From: Deltaproteobacteria bacterium
GTDB taxonomy: Bacteria; JADJOY01
Assembly (NCBI GenBank): GCA_016713535.1
Contig: JADJOY010000004.1
Location: 310,001-374,000 of the forward strand
Direction: 5' to 3'
Length of the DNA: 64,000 nt
Part shown: piece by piece, positions 17,118 to 27,815 of the stretch
How positions within the stretch are numbered: the stretch's first letter is position 1
Layout of the letters: each line of letters begins with the position of its first letter
Position numbers and translations under genes: made by a program
The notes under the pieces: generated by a model
Told to the model about the DNA's origin: nothing
Seen by the model: only the letters and a program-made list of their open reading frames with translations
The model's database searches: none

Positions 17118-18270
17118 GGTCGGAGCGCGCGTCGACGGAGGGGTGCTGGGCGTGGATGCGCTTCACGCGCGGTCCGATCGAGCACAGCATCTCGTACGGA
17201 ATGGTACTCGCAAGAGCGGCCACCTCGGCCACCGAGGGGACACCGGGGGTGTGGCCGAACAGGATCGCCTCGTCGCCGGGCACGACGTGAGGGGCGTCGG
17301 TGACGTCGACCAGGGTCATGTCCATGGTGACGGCACCCCGGATCGGACGGCGTGCCCCCCCCACCGTGAGCTCGCCGCGGTTGGACAGTAGCACCGGCAC
17401 GCCGTCGGCGTATCCGATCGCGAGCACCGCGAGGCGCGTGGCGCGCTCGGTCACGAAGAGCCGCCGGTAGCTCACCGACGCCCCCGCCGGCAGCTCGCGC
17501 ACCCGGAGCACGGTGGCGCGCACCTCCATGACCGGCTCGAGGTCGAGGCCCGACGCCTCGGGGCGCCCCGGATGGACGCCGTAGAGCGCGAGGCCGGGCC
17601 GCACCAGGTTGTGGCGGCCGATCGGGTGGTAGAGGGCGCCACCGCTGTTGGCGACGTGGGTGATCGGCGAGGCGAAGCCGGCGGCGCGGGCCTCGTCGAG
17701 CTTGGCGTCGAAGAGAGCGAGCTGCCGGGCGGTGAAGTCGCGCCCGGCGGGGCTCTCGTCCTCGGACACCGAGAGGTGCGACATCAGTCCCTCGACCTCG
17801 AGCCCACCGAGCTGGCGCACGAAGCGCAGGAACGGTACGAGCTCGTCGGGAAGCAGCCCGAGGCGGCCCATGCCGGTGTCGATCTTGACGTGGATGCGTG
17901 CGGTCCGGTCCTGGGCGCGGGCGGCGTCCGAGAGCGCCTTTGCCTCGTCGGCGTTGTCGACCATCGCGGTGAGGTGGTGGCGGACGACCGCACGCGCTTC
18001 GTCCGGGCGCGCGCCGGCGAGCACCAGGATCGGCGCGTCGATGCCGCGGCTGCGCAGGAAGAGGCCCTCGCTCGGCGACGACACCCCGAGCCCCCACACG
18101 CCCTCGGCGACCAGCCGCCGCGCCACCGGCTCCATGCCGTGGCCGTAGGCGTCGGCCTTGACCACGCCGAGCACGCGCACCTCGGGGCCGACCCGCGCGC
18201 GGATGCGCGCCAGGTTCCGGGCCAGCCGATCGAGGTCGATCGTGGCGACCGCGCGAGGGGCGATGTCCAT
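17110..18270 (-). CDS. alr: alanine racemase
   Basis: A PLP enzyme converting L- to D-alanine for peptidoglycan. The ATG at 18270 (MDIAPRAVATIDLDRLARNL) gives 386 residues, normal for the family; an upstream in-frame start at 18321 only adds an unconserved tail. The PLP lysine is in VVKADAYGHG (about residue 36), the second-base region is GASVSYRRLF near 265, and the phosphate-binding PGLALYGVHPG lies near 220. The 3' end overlaps mlaE, placing D-Ala supply and outer-membrane lipid transport in one transcript. Confidence 0.95.
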   Translation of the reverse strand: MDIAPRAVATIDLDRLARNLARIRARVGPEVRVLGVVKADAYGHGMEPVARRLVAEGVWGLGVSSPSEGLFLRSRGIDAPILVLAGARPDEARAVVRHHLTAMVDNADEAKALSDAARAQDRTARIHVKIDTGMGRLGLLPDELVPFLRFVRQLGGLEVEGLMSHLSVSEDESPAGRDFTARQLALFDAKLDEARAAGFASPITHVANSGGALYHPIGRHNLVRPGLALYGVHPGRPEASGLDLEPVMEVRATVLRVRELPAGASVSYRRLFVTERATRLAVLAIGYADGVPVLLSNRGELTVGGARRPIRGAVTMDMTLVDVTDAPHVVPGDEAILFGHTPGVPSVAEVAALASTIPYEMLCSIGPRVKRIHAQHPSVDARSDHE

Positions 18271-18354
18271 CGGAAAATGGGGAAAAGCTCGGGATCTACC
18301 ACCCGGCCGAGGGCCGGACAAGGCGCGCCCCGGGGGGGCGGGCGATCGCCGTGC

Positions 18355-18954
18355 TCAGCGCCCTTCCAGGGCCGCTCGGTAGATCGAGTTGCGCGGCCGC
18401 GCCACCACCCGGCGCAGGATCGGCTCGAAGAAGTCGAGCGGCAGCGTCTCGGCGCGGGCGTCGAAGGCGGGGCCGTCGTACGCGGCGCAGAACTCCGCGG
18501 TGAGCGCGAAGCACGGGTGGTCGCGGAACGCGTCGCGCATGTTCCGGTCCATCCCCACGTGATGGAAGAAGTAGTAGCCCTGGAAGATCCCGTGGTGGGC
18601 GACCATCCAGTGGTACTCCTCGGACACGAACGGCTTCACGATCGCCGCGGCGATGTCCGGGTGGTTGAACGTGCCGAGCGTGTCGCCGATGTCGTGGAGC
18701 AGCGCGCACACCACGTACTCCTCGTCGCGCCCGTCACGGTGGGCGCGGGTGGCGGTCTGGAGCGAGTGGGTGAGGCGGTCGACCGGGAAGCCGCCGAAGT
18801 CGCCGTCGAGGAGCTTCAGGTGGCCGAGCACCCGGTCGGCGAGCCCCTGCGCGTAGCGCGCGAACTCGGTGGCGATGATCGCCCAGTCGTCGGCGGTGCC
18901 CGCCTCCATGGTGGTGAACGTGGCGCGGTCGGCGGGTGAGCGGCTGGCGGTCAT
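18355..18954 (-). CDS. HD-domain protein, probable diiron phosphohydrolase or oxygenase
   Basis: A 199-residue protein with an HD core: HSLQTATRAHR, CALLHDIGDTLG (the HD pair, about residues 82-93), HPDIAAAIVKPF and WMVAHHGIFQGYYFFHH. The last histidine-rich segment and overall size resemble the PhnZ/myo-inositol-oxygenase-like branch of the HD superfamily, which uses a mixed-valent diiron centre, but simple phosphohydrolases share these motifs. The ATG at 18954 (MTASRSPADRATF) begins about 96 bp from the divergent kinase start. Substrate unknown. Confidence 0.75.
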   Translation of the reverse strand: MTASRSPADRATFTTMEAGTADDWAIIATEFARYAQGLADRVLGHLKLLDGDFGGFPVDRLTHSLQTATRAHRDGRDEEYVVCALLHDIGDTLGTFNHPDIAAAIVKPFVSEEYHWMVAHHGIFQGYYFFHHVGMDRNMRDAFRDHPCFALTAEFCAAYDGPAFDARAETLPLDFFEPILRRVVARPRNSIYRAALEGR

Positions 18955-19050
18955 CGGCGCGGACCTCCGGTGAGGGGCGGCGGGACCCGGCATCGTTGCA
19001 CGGCAAGCGATCAACTTGGAGCCCCGGTGGGCGTGTACCACCCTAGCCCC

Positions 19051-20724
19051 ATGGATTGTCCGCGCTGCCATGCAGCCCTGGAGGACTCCGCCGCGGCGTG
19101 CGCCGGGTGTGGGCACGAGCTCTCGTGGGGCTCGGCCGCGGACACCTATCCGAGCCAGAGCGACGGGGCGTTCGGCCACGCGCTCTTCCGCCCCGGCGCC
19201 CTGGTGGCGGGGCGCTACGACATCGTCGAGAAGATCGGGCGCGGCGGGATGGGCGTGGTCTACCGCGCTCACGATCGCGACCTCGACGAGACCGTCGCGC
19301 TCAAGATCATCCACCCGAGCCTGATCTCGGTGGACGAGACGATCGTCGAGCGCTTCAAGCACGAGACCCGCGTCGCGCGGCGCTTGGCACACCCCAACAT
19401 CCTCAAGGTCTTCGACCTCGGCAGCGTCGGTGACGTCTTCTACCTGTCGATGGAATACCTCGAGGGCACCGACCTCAAGACCCACCTCCAGGCGCACGGG
19501 CCGATGGCGATCGACGAGGCCATCGACGTCGCCTGCCAGGTGTGCGCCGGGCTCGCCTACGCGCACGCGAGCGGCGTGATCCACCGCGACGTCAAGCCGC
19601 ACAACATCTTCCTGGTCGATCCGGCGACGCGCTTCGGCTCGACCATGCTCGATCCCGGCGAGCCGCCGTCGCGGTGGGTCGTCAAGATCCTCGACTTCGG
19701 GCTCGCCAAGGCGATCGACGTCACCCAGCTGAGCGCCAGCGGTCAGCTCCTCGGCACTCCGGTCTACATCGCGCCGGAGCAGGCCAACCCCAAGAAGGGC
19801 GTGCCGCTCGACCACCGCGCCGACCTCTACTCCCTCGGCATCGTGCTCTACCAGATGTTCACCGGGGAGGTGCCGTTCCAGGGTGCGACGCCGATCGAGA
19901 CCGCGCTCATGCACGTGAACGAGCCGCCCGCGCCGCCGCGCACCCTGCGCGCCGACCTGCCCGAGATGATCGAGCGGGTGATCCTGAAGGCGCTCGCCAA
20001 GGACCGCGACGAGCGCTACGCCGACGCGCGTCAGATCTCCAGCGACCTCCGCGGCCAGACACGCTTCTTCGCCGAGCGCACTCCGTACGCCGCCCCGGCG
20101 GTGGCCGCCCGCGAGGCGCGGCCGCGCTCGGGCGAGCATCCGCCCCGCGATTTCACGCCCAGCAACCTGACGCCCCCCGCGCCGCTGCCGTTCGAGAGCG
20201 ACGACGCCTCGGGGACGGCGACGGCGCTGCCGCGCGGGCCGCGCCGCGGCGGCGGCGGCGCGTGGTGGCTCGCGATCGCGCTCTTGGTGGTGGGCGGCGC
20301 CGGCGTCGGCTGGAACGTGTTCCTGCGTCCGGCGCTGATCCGCATGGGCTACGGCGACGTGCTGCCCGGCTCGCCGGTCGGGCTGCCCATTGCCGACGCG
20401 CGCAAGCAGGCGCGCCACAACGTGACGCTGATCGCGGGCGGGCTCGAGCGCCTCTATTCGGGAGGCGGGTTCTCGTACACCGACGGGGCTGGGGCCTGCC
20501 CCGGCTCCAAGACCTACAGCGATGCGGGCACCACGATCCCCGACCTCGAGGTGCGCCTCGAAGGCGGCGATTACTGGTACACGATCACGGTCCTCGACGA
20601 CGACTCGGACGGGCTGTGCGACAAGTACGCGATCACCGCCGCCGGGATCCGGCCGCCAGCCTCGGAGGATCCACCGCTCACGCTGACGAGCGAGGGAAAC
20701 AAGACCGGCCCGTGGGATCCGTAG
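19051..20724 (+). CDS. membrane Ser/Thr protein kinase with N-terminal zinc ribbon
   Basis: A 557-residue kinase. A zinc-ribbon-like start MDCPRCHAALEDSAAACAGCG (residues 1-21) precedes a complete Hanks kinase domain (about 55-330): GRGGMGVVYRAHD, the VAIK-type lysine in VALKIIHP, HRDVKPHN, DFGLAKA, APEQ and DLYSLGIVLYQMFTG. A proline/charged linker leads to one membrane helix (about 403-425) and a 130-residue C-terminal domain that would lie outside the cytoplasm and has a CPGSKTY and DDDSDGLCDKYA segment. All catalytic residues are present. The ATG at 19051 starts the zinc ribbon. It is convergent with the pseudokinase operon. Confidence 0.92.
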   Translation: MDCPRCHAALEDSAAACAGCGHELSWGSAADTYPSQSDGAFGHALFRPGALVAGRYDIVEKIGRGGMGVVYRAHDRDLDETVALKIIHPSLISVDETIVERFKHETRVARRLAHPNILKVFDLGSVGDVFYLSMEYLEGTDLKTHLQAHGPMAIDEAIDVACQVCAGLAYAHASGVIHRDVKPHNIFLVDPATRFGSTMLDPGEPPSRWVVKILDFGLAKAIDVTQLSASGQLLGTPVYIAPEQANPKKGVPLDHRADLYSLGIVLYQMFTGEVPFQGATPIETALMHVNEPPAPPRTLRADLPEMIERVILKALAKDRDERYADARQISSDLRGQTRFFAERTPYAAPAVAAREARPRSGEHPPRDFTPSNLTPPAPLPFESDDASGTATALPRGPRRGGGGAWWLAIALLVVGGAGVGWNVFLRPALIRMGYGDVLPGSPVGLPIADARKQARHNVTLIAGGLERLYSGGGFSYTDGAGACPGSKTYSDAGTTIPDLEVRLEGGDYWYTITVLDDDSDGLCDKYAITAAGIRPPASEDPPLTLTSEGNKTGPWDP

Positions 20725-20761
20725 GGGCGGGGCCTGTCCCCGCCCGCGGGGTTCCCACCGC

Positions 20762-21722
20762 TCACCGGAACACGCTGGCGGCGACGTCTCGGACCACGCT
20801 GCGATCCGGGGACTCAGGGCGCGCCGCCACCTCGGTCACGTGGCCGGGCAGCGCCGCCGCTGGCGCGAGCTCGGCGGCGGTGGCGAGGTGGCGCGCGGCG
20901 TCGAGGGGCGCGCCGTCGACCTCGTCGGCGAGCGTGGCCTCGAGGCGGGCATCCACGGCGGCCAGGCTCTCGACCACGTGGAGCGGATACCACCGGCTCT
21001 TGTTCACTCTCCCCTCGGCGTCGACGGCGTCGAATCGGTAGTTCACCGTGCGCGTGGCGAGGGTCACGCCGGCGGGGAGCTCGGCGCTCCACGCCGCGCC
21101 GTCCCGGTGGAGCGGCGCGCGCCAGGCCGCGCTCGAGGGCCTCGGTTGCGTAGACGACCTCGAGCGCCGCTGCGTCGCGCCAGCTCGCGCCGGCCACGAC
21201 GTCGAGGGCGACCGCCTGGCCGCGCACGGCGACGAGCGGCGGCAGGTGCGTGAGGCCGGGAATGCCGCCCGGGTCCGCAGCGCGCTCGCGTCCCAGCGCC
21301 GCCTGGCGCGCGGCCTCGAAGAGACGCCGCACCTTGGGAGGGGTGACCGCCGCGAGCGGCAGCGCCTCGGGCTCGATCGCGAGGCCCTTCGCGAACGCCT
21401 GGTGCGCGGCGGGCCCGTCGCCGCCGAGGCCGCGCGCGACACCCACCTGCACCCACGCGAACGCGGCGCCGTGACAGAGCCGCAGCGCCCGCGGATCGTC
21501 GCCGTCGAGGCTCTCTCGGGCGCGCTCGCACTCACCGTCCAGTCGCACGGCCGCCGGCTCGAGGATCGCGCGGGCGCGCGCGCCGTCGCCGTTCGCGAGC
21601 GCGTCGCCGCCCGCGAGCAGCTCCGGGTCGGTGACGCCCACCGGCGCCGCGAGCGCGGCGGGGCTCGCGGCGAGGAGGAGCGCCAGCGCCGCGAGTGCCG
21701 CGCGACGGTGCCGCTCAGCCAT
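20762..21722 (-). CDS. exported protein of unknown function, frameshifted
   Basis: Begins MAERHRRAALAALALLLAAS, a clear signal peptide cleaved around APA/ALA-AP, then a helical region with a tetratricopeptide feel (LANGDGARARAILEPAAV, VQVGVARGLGGDGPAAHQAFAKGL). Near 21125 the frame shifts and continues as PLHRDGAAWSAELPAGVTL, a beta-rich domain with NYRFDAVDAEGRVNKSRWYP, ending ASVFR at 20762. About 319 residues when joined. The start overlaps the pseudokinase-PEGA stop by 8 bp, so it is the last gene of the sigma-54-driven operon. Confidence 0.6.
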
Positions 21723-23298
21723 CGTTCCTCGCCAGGTCGATCGCGACGCGCTGGCTCTCGCCGCCGTGGACGGTGACCTGCACCGAGCGGCGGCGGCCCT
21801 GCTCGCCTTCCACGTCGATGGTGTGGGCGCCGGCGGCGAGCTCGAGCGGCGGCATCGGGGTCTGGTCCACGAACTTGCCGTCCACGAACACGTTGCCCCA
21901 CGGCCGCACCTCGATCGCGACGTGCCCCGAGCGCGTCGCCGCGGCGCGATCGGCGTCGACGGCGAGGAGCTCGGCGGCGATCTCGGCATCGCCGCCGAAC
22001 GCGCGGTCGAGCGCGCTCAGGTAGCGGTGCGCGGCGTCGAAGTCGCCGTGCTCGCGGCGCTCGTGGGCGAGGCGCAGGTAGGTGTCCCGGATGAGCGCGA
22101 CCCTGGCGCGTGCCTCGGGCTCGTCGGGCGCGAGCGTCAGGACCTGCCGGTAGCGGTCGAGAGCGCCGGGCTCGCTGCCGCCCAGGTACTTCTTCTGACG
22201 GAGGAGCGCGTCCCCCTCGGCGAGCAGCCGCGTGACGTCGGCGCGCCCCTCGGGGGGCGGCTCGGGCGTCGGGTGGACGGTCGCCACGGGCGAGGCCACG
22301 GGCGTGGGTCTGGGCGAGGCGGTGGTGGTGGAGCGCGCTGGACGAGGCGCCGGGCGGGCCGGCGCGGACGTCGCGATTCCGGACGCTGGCGCCGGCGAGG
22401 TGGCGAGCGCGGTCGCGGTCGCGGGCGCGGTCGAGACGACGGGCGCGACCTCGGCCGCTCGCGGCGCCTCGACGATCGGGCGCGGTGGCAGGGGCCGCCA
22501 GGGGGTCTCGGCCACGGCCGGCGCCTCGGGCGTGCCCTGCGGAGGGCTCGCCAGCGACCAGCCGAGGACGCCGGCGCCGGCGATCGCGAGCGACGCGACC
22601 ACGAGCCCCCACGCCGAGCGCGTACGCGACGCGGCGCTCGCCGCGACCGGCAGGCTCGGCTCGCCTGGGTTCGCGATCGCCGCCGCGCGCACCCGCGTCG
22701 CCGGCAGCGGCGCGCCGACCGGCGACGGCGGCAGCGGCTCGATCACCGCCTCGGGGAGCTTGCCGGTGAGCTTGTCGGCGAGCTCGCCGAGCGCGGCGAA
22801 GCGCTCGCCCGGATCCTTGGCGAGGCAGCGCAGCGCGACGGCGTCGAGCACCTCCGGCACGCCGGGCGCCACCTTCGACGGTGCCAGCGCCGCCTCGTGG
22901 CGGTGGGCGAGGGCCGCCTCGACCGGGTTCGAGCCGGCGAAGGGGAACCGCCCCACCAGCAAGTGGTAGAGGACCACGCCGAGGGCGTACACGTCCGAGC
23001 GTTCGTCGAGGTTTTCGCCGGGCGGCGGGCCGAAGCGCCCGCGAGCGGCGCTCGGTTCTTCGCCGCTCTTGCGCTGCGACGCCACGGTCCAGACGTCGAC
23101 GACCGGCGCGCCGCTGGCGTCGATCCGCACCAGGCCGGGCACCGCCTGCCCGGGCGTGACGCCGACGGCCCGCGCCGCGTGGACCTGGGTGGCGAGCGAC
23201 GCCACCAGCGCCGCCGCCTCGGCCGGCGTCGCGCGGCCGCGGTCGGCGAGCCACGCCTCGAACGGGTAGCCGTGCACGAACGCGGGGAGCACGCTCAT
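21715..23298 (-). CDS. transmembrane pseudokinase with C-terminal PEGA domain
   Basis: A 527-residue protein from ATG 23298 (MSVLPAFVHGYPFEAWLADR). The first 200 residues match only the C-lobe of a Hanks kinase (DERSDVYALGVVLYHLLVG, then CLAKDPGERFAALGELADKL). The glycine loop, the VAIK lysine, HRD and DFG are missing, so it cannot phosphorylate. A Pro/Ala-rich stretch surrounds a membrane helix (GLVVASLAIAGAGVLGWSL, about 229-247). A TPR-like helical segment follows (DALDRYRQVLTLAPDEPEA-type). The C-terminus is a PEGA domain (WGNVFVDGKFVDQTPMPPLE). It overlaps genes on both sides (ATGA and 8 bp). Confidence 0.8.
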   Translation of the reverse strand: MSVLPAFVHGYPFEAWLADRGRATPAEAAALVASLATQVHAARAVGVTPGQAVPGLVRIDASGAPVVDVWTVASQRKSGEEPSAARGRFGPPPGENLDERSDVYALGVVLYHLLVGRFPFAGSNPVEAALAHRHEAALAPSKVAPGVPEVLDAVALRCLAKDPGERFAALGELADKLTGKLPEAVIEPLPPSPVGAPLPATRVRAAAIANPGEPSLPVAASAASRTRSAWGLVVASLAIAGAGVLGWSLASPPQGTPEAPAVAETPWRPLPPRPIVEAPRAAEVAPVVSTAPATATALATSPAPASGIATSAPARPAPRPARSTTTASPRPTPVASPVATVHPTPEPPPEGRADVTRLLAEGDALLRQKKYLGGSEPGALDRYRQVLTLAPDEPEARARVALIRDTYLRLAHERREHGDFDAAHRYLSALDRAFGGDAEIAAELLAVDADRAAATRSGHVAIEVRPWGNVFVDGKFVDQTPMPPLELAAGAHTIDVEGEQGRRRSVQVTVHGGESQRVAIDLARNDG

Positions 23299-23753
23299 GG
23301 CGCCGTCTCCGCGACCGTGAACGAGCGCCTCACCAGCGGCCGGTCGTCCCACGACACCTCGGCGACCCACGTGCCGGGCACCAGCGACGCGGGGCCGCCG
23401 CGCAGCGGTAGCCGCGCGACGAAGCCGGCGCGCGGGCGGTAGCCGCCCTCGCCGTTCACCGCCACCGGCCCGCTGTCGCCGAGCACGCGGCCCCGCGGGT
23501 CACGCCACCGCACCCGCACCGCGTGGGTGTCGACGACGTCGGCGAACGAGAGCCACAGCGACACCGCGTCGGCATCGGCGCGGAACGTGGTGTCGCGCAC
23601 CGTGGGACCGGCGAGCGGGCTCGCGACGGCGACCGACGTGAACGCCTGGTCGACGAGGCGGGTCTCGAGGGTGTGCGCGGCGCAGCCGGCGAGGGAGGTG
23701 CCCAGGGCGACGGCGAGGGCGGCCGGGAGGGGGAGGGCGTCGAGAGCTCGCAT
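23295..23753 (-). CDS. small lipoprotein
   Basis: A 152-residue protein from ATG 23753 (MRALDALPLPAALAVALG) with a lipobox LAGC at about residues 21-24, so it should be processed by Lgt and signal peptidase II. The mature part is beta-rich (FRADADAVSLWLSFADVV, PGTWVAEVSWDDRPLVRRSF) and could be an immunoglobulin-like sandwich. It is the first gene below the sigma-54 promoter at 23771-23786 and its stop overlaps the pseudokinase start (ATGA). A longer in-frame start at 23858 would run through the promoter and is rejected. Confidence 0.75.
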   Translation of the reverse strand: MRALDALPLPAALAVALGTSLAGCAAHTLETRLVDQAFTSVAVASPLAGPTVRDTTFRADADAVSLWLSFADVVDTHAVRVRWRDPRGRVLGDSGPVAVNGEGGYRPRAGFVARLPLRGGPASLVPGTWVAEVSWDDRPLVRRSFTVAETAP

Positions 23754-23770
23754 CGGCGGTGGACCGTTCG

Positions 23771-23786
23771 AGCAACCGATGTGCCA
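23771..23786 (-). promoter_or_regulatory. sigma-54 (-24/-12) promoter
   Basis: On the minus strand TGGCAC-ATCGG-TTGCT matches the RpoN consensus exactly, with the invariant GG and GC 12 bp apart. The predicted start is about 23760, 7 nt before the lipoprotein ATG. It faces away from the NtrC-type activator operon ending at 23934. Confidence 0.75.
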
Positions 23787-23861
23787 TTCGCGACGCCACG
23801 CCCAGGGGGCTGCAAATGTCACGAATCCCACGACGCGCGCCGTGCTCGCGGCGGACACCGG

Positions 23862-23901
23862 GCGGAATTCGTTGCGCTCGTGAAATTCGCGACGATCGTC
23901 G
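23862..23901. promoter_or_regulatory. candidate upstream activator sites
   Basis: A perfect 12-bp palindrome CGACGATCGTCG (23890-23901) lies about 130-140 bp above the predicted sigma-54 start, with a second imperfect dyad (GCGGAATTCG...GTGAAATTCGC) at 23862-23890. Distance and symmetry fit an enhancer for an NtrC-family protein; binding is inference. Confidence 0.4.
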
Positions 23902-23933
23902 ACGGGGTGCGCGTCACAGCCGCGGCGCGGGCG

Positions 23934-25118
23934 TCAACGGTCCGGCACGCTCTCGATCACACCGGACGTCGCGAGCGCCGCCGCCTGCTCGAGCAGCTCA
24001 CGCAGCTCCGGGATGTTGCCGTCGAATGGCCGGCGCGCCAGGTCGGCCAGTGCCGCGGCGGTGAGCGCGGCGGGCCGGCCGCCGTTGCGCGCCGCCCACT
24101 CGCCGAGGAGCTGAACGCAGAGCGCACCGAGGTCGTCGCCGCGCTCGCGCAGCGCGGGCACGTGCAGGACGCGGCTGGCGAGCCGCTCGGCGAGGCGGGG
24201 GTGGAGGGAGCCCTCGTCGCGGAGCGTGGCCGGCTCGGCGGAGGCGCTCGCGAGCAGGCGCGGCACCGGCCGGCCGTCGCGCAGCTCACCCGTCACCAGC
24301 CCGGCGAGCACGGCTTGCGCGGCGTCGTCGAGGTCCTCGATGTCGGCGACGAAGAGCGTGCCGCCGCGCGCCGCCTCCCACTTGGAGGCGATGCGAATCA
24401 CCCCGTGGAGCTCGTCGCCGCGGCCGATCGGGTCGGCGCCGGCCGGCAAGCTGCCGCGGCGCACGAGCGCCGCAGGCAAGCGCACGAACGGCTCGGCCGC
24501 GCGCGGCCCGTGGGCGTGGAGCGCGCGCGCAAGCTCGGCCCGACCCGAGCCGGGCTCGCCCACCAGGCACAGCTCGGCGGCGTCGCCCGCGCGCTCGCGC
24601 GCCGTGGCCAGGCACGCGCGCATCGCGGGGCTCGCGGCGGGGAACCACGCCCACTCGTGGGGCCGCGCCCGCGCTCGCGCGCAGGCGGCGGTTGGCCTCG
24701 GCGAGGAGGGCGGTCTCGGCGCCGAGCTGGCGCTCGCGCTCGGCGCGCTCGCGGAACGCCTCGCGCTCGGTGACGAGGCGCGCGAGCTCCAGCGCGTGCA
24801 CCGGTGACCAAGGCAGCAGCCAGTAGCGCTCGATCCCGCCGATCCGCACCACCTGGTAGAGATCGTCGCCGTCGGCGTGGCGAGTGAGGACGACCAGACC
24901 GGCGGCGGGCGCGGCCGCGCGCAGCCGCCTGAGCAGCTCCACCGTCGGTCGCGCCGCGCCCTTCGGGTCGACCACCACCAGCTCGACGGCGTCCGGCAAC
25001 GCGGTGTCGGGGTCGGCCGCCGCCACGTGGACCTCGACCGTGCGCCCGGCGGCGGCGAGGTCGCGCTCGATCCGCGCCGCGGTGTCGGCGTCGAGGCCGA
25101 GGAGGGCCACGCGCACGG

Positions 25119-25122
<4 letters not shown>
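23934..25122 (-). CDS. degenerate NtrC-like regulator (pseudo-enhancer-binding protein), frameshifted
   Basis: Starts MTVRVALLGLDADTAARIER and has a receiver-like domain (about 1-125) whose usual acidic pair is replaced (ALLGLD) and whose conserved lysine is gone (YWLLPWSP). A coiled linker (ERERQLGAETALLAEANRRL) follows; near 24665 a one-base shift leads into an AAA+ domain. There Walker A reads GEPGSGRAE (Arg for Lys), Walker B FVADIEDLDD lacks the DE pair, and the GAFTGA sigma-54 contact loop is absent. The FDGNIPELRELLEQA segment still marks NtrC ancestry. No DNA-binding helix-turn-helix remains. About 396 residues joined. It overlaps the intact NtrC stop by 4 bp. Confidence 0.7.
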
Positions 25123-26625
<1,503 letters not shown>

Positions 26626-26629
<4 letters not shown>

Positions 26630-27729
26630 TCGCCGGATCTCCCCGTGTGGCCGAGGTTTTCCGCGAAGGTCGGGACGACCGGCAGCTCCACGATGAAGAC
26701 CGTGCCGATGCCGGGATCGCTCTGCGCCGTGATGGTTCCGCCGTGTCGGTTCACGATGTCGTAGCTCGTAGCAAGGCCCAGGCCGGTTCCTTGACCGGGC
26801 TCCTTGGTGGTGAAGAACGGGTCGAAGATGCGCGCCAGCGTGGCCGCGTCCATGCCGCCGCCGTCGTCGGTGACACGGACCCGGACGCGCTCGGCGCCGA
26901 CCCGCTCGGTCTTGACCCACACGTGGCCGCGTCCGGGGATGGCGTCGGCGGCGTTCGAGAGCACGTTCATGAAGACGTGGTTGATCTGCGCGGCGTGGCA
27001 GCGCACCGCGGGCAGCGCGGCGTAGTCGCGCTCGACCTCGACGCGGTCCTTGAAGCGGTAGCCGAGCAGGCGGATCGTGGCGTCGAGCCCTTCGTGAAGG
27101 TCGACGTCCTTGAGCTCGCCCGCGTCCATGCGCGAGAAGGTCGTGAGGTCGCGGACCAGCTCGCCGATGCGCGTCGCGCCCTCCTCGAGGCCCTCGAGGA
27201 TCTCGTCGAGGTCGGCGTTGGTGCGCGCGAGCTTGGCCTCGTCGACCGCCTTCTGGAGCTCCCGGGCGGCGGCGGGGTCGGCCGGCGGATGGGCGAGGGT
27301 GACCGTGAGCACCCGGCGCAGGCGGTCGATCGCGCGGCGCAGGAAGGGCAGGTTGATGATGAGGTGCTGGGCCGGGTTGTTGAACTCGTGAGCGACGCCG
27401 GCGGCCATGCGGCCGAGCGACGCGAGCTTCTCGGACTGGACCACCTGGCGCTGCGCGTGCGAGACGCCGTCGATCGCGCGCTCCACCTCGCGCTTGCGCG
27501 TGTCGAGCGCCGCGGCGCGGCGGTCGAGCTCGGCGGCGCGCGCAACGAGCTCGTCACGCTCGCCGAGCGCCGCGCGGGCGGCGGCGAGGTCGCTCGTGAG
27601 CGCGGCGAGCCGGGCCTCGAGCGCCGCGGTGCGTCGGGCGTGGCCGCGGCGCGTGGTTGCCGCCAGCGCCGCGCCCGCGACGAGCCCCAAGGCACCGGCG
27701 CCGATCCCGATCCAGCCCGCGAGCTGCAT
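26626..27729 (-). CDS. membrane-anchored sensor histidine kinase
   Basis: A 367-residue kinase from ATG 27729 (MQLAGWIGIGAGALGLVAGA). One N-terminal membrane helix is followed by a coiled coil (ARLAALTSDLAAARAALGER) that replaces any recognisable sensor domain. The H-box is VAHEFNNPAQHL (His near residue 113). Then come the N-box VFMNVLSNAADAI, G1 DDGGGMD, F DPFFTTK and G2 GQGTGLGLA, all intact. It is the NtrB/ZraS-like partner of the overlapping NtrC gene. Confidence 0.9.
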
Positions 27730-27815
27730 GGCGGCGCATCCTAAACCACCCACCACCCGGTGCGTCGAGTCCCGTCGAGTTGTAGGGGAATATCCTTGGT
27801 GCCAGGATCGCATTC

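Noticed and set aside
27790-27806. TGGCAC on the minus strand above the histidine kinase as a second sigma-54 promoter
   Set aside because: The -12 position reads ATAT rather than TTGC.
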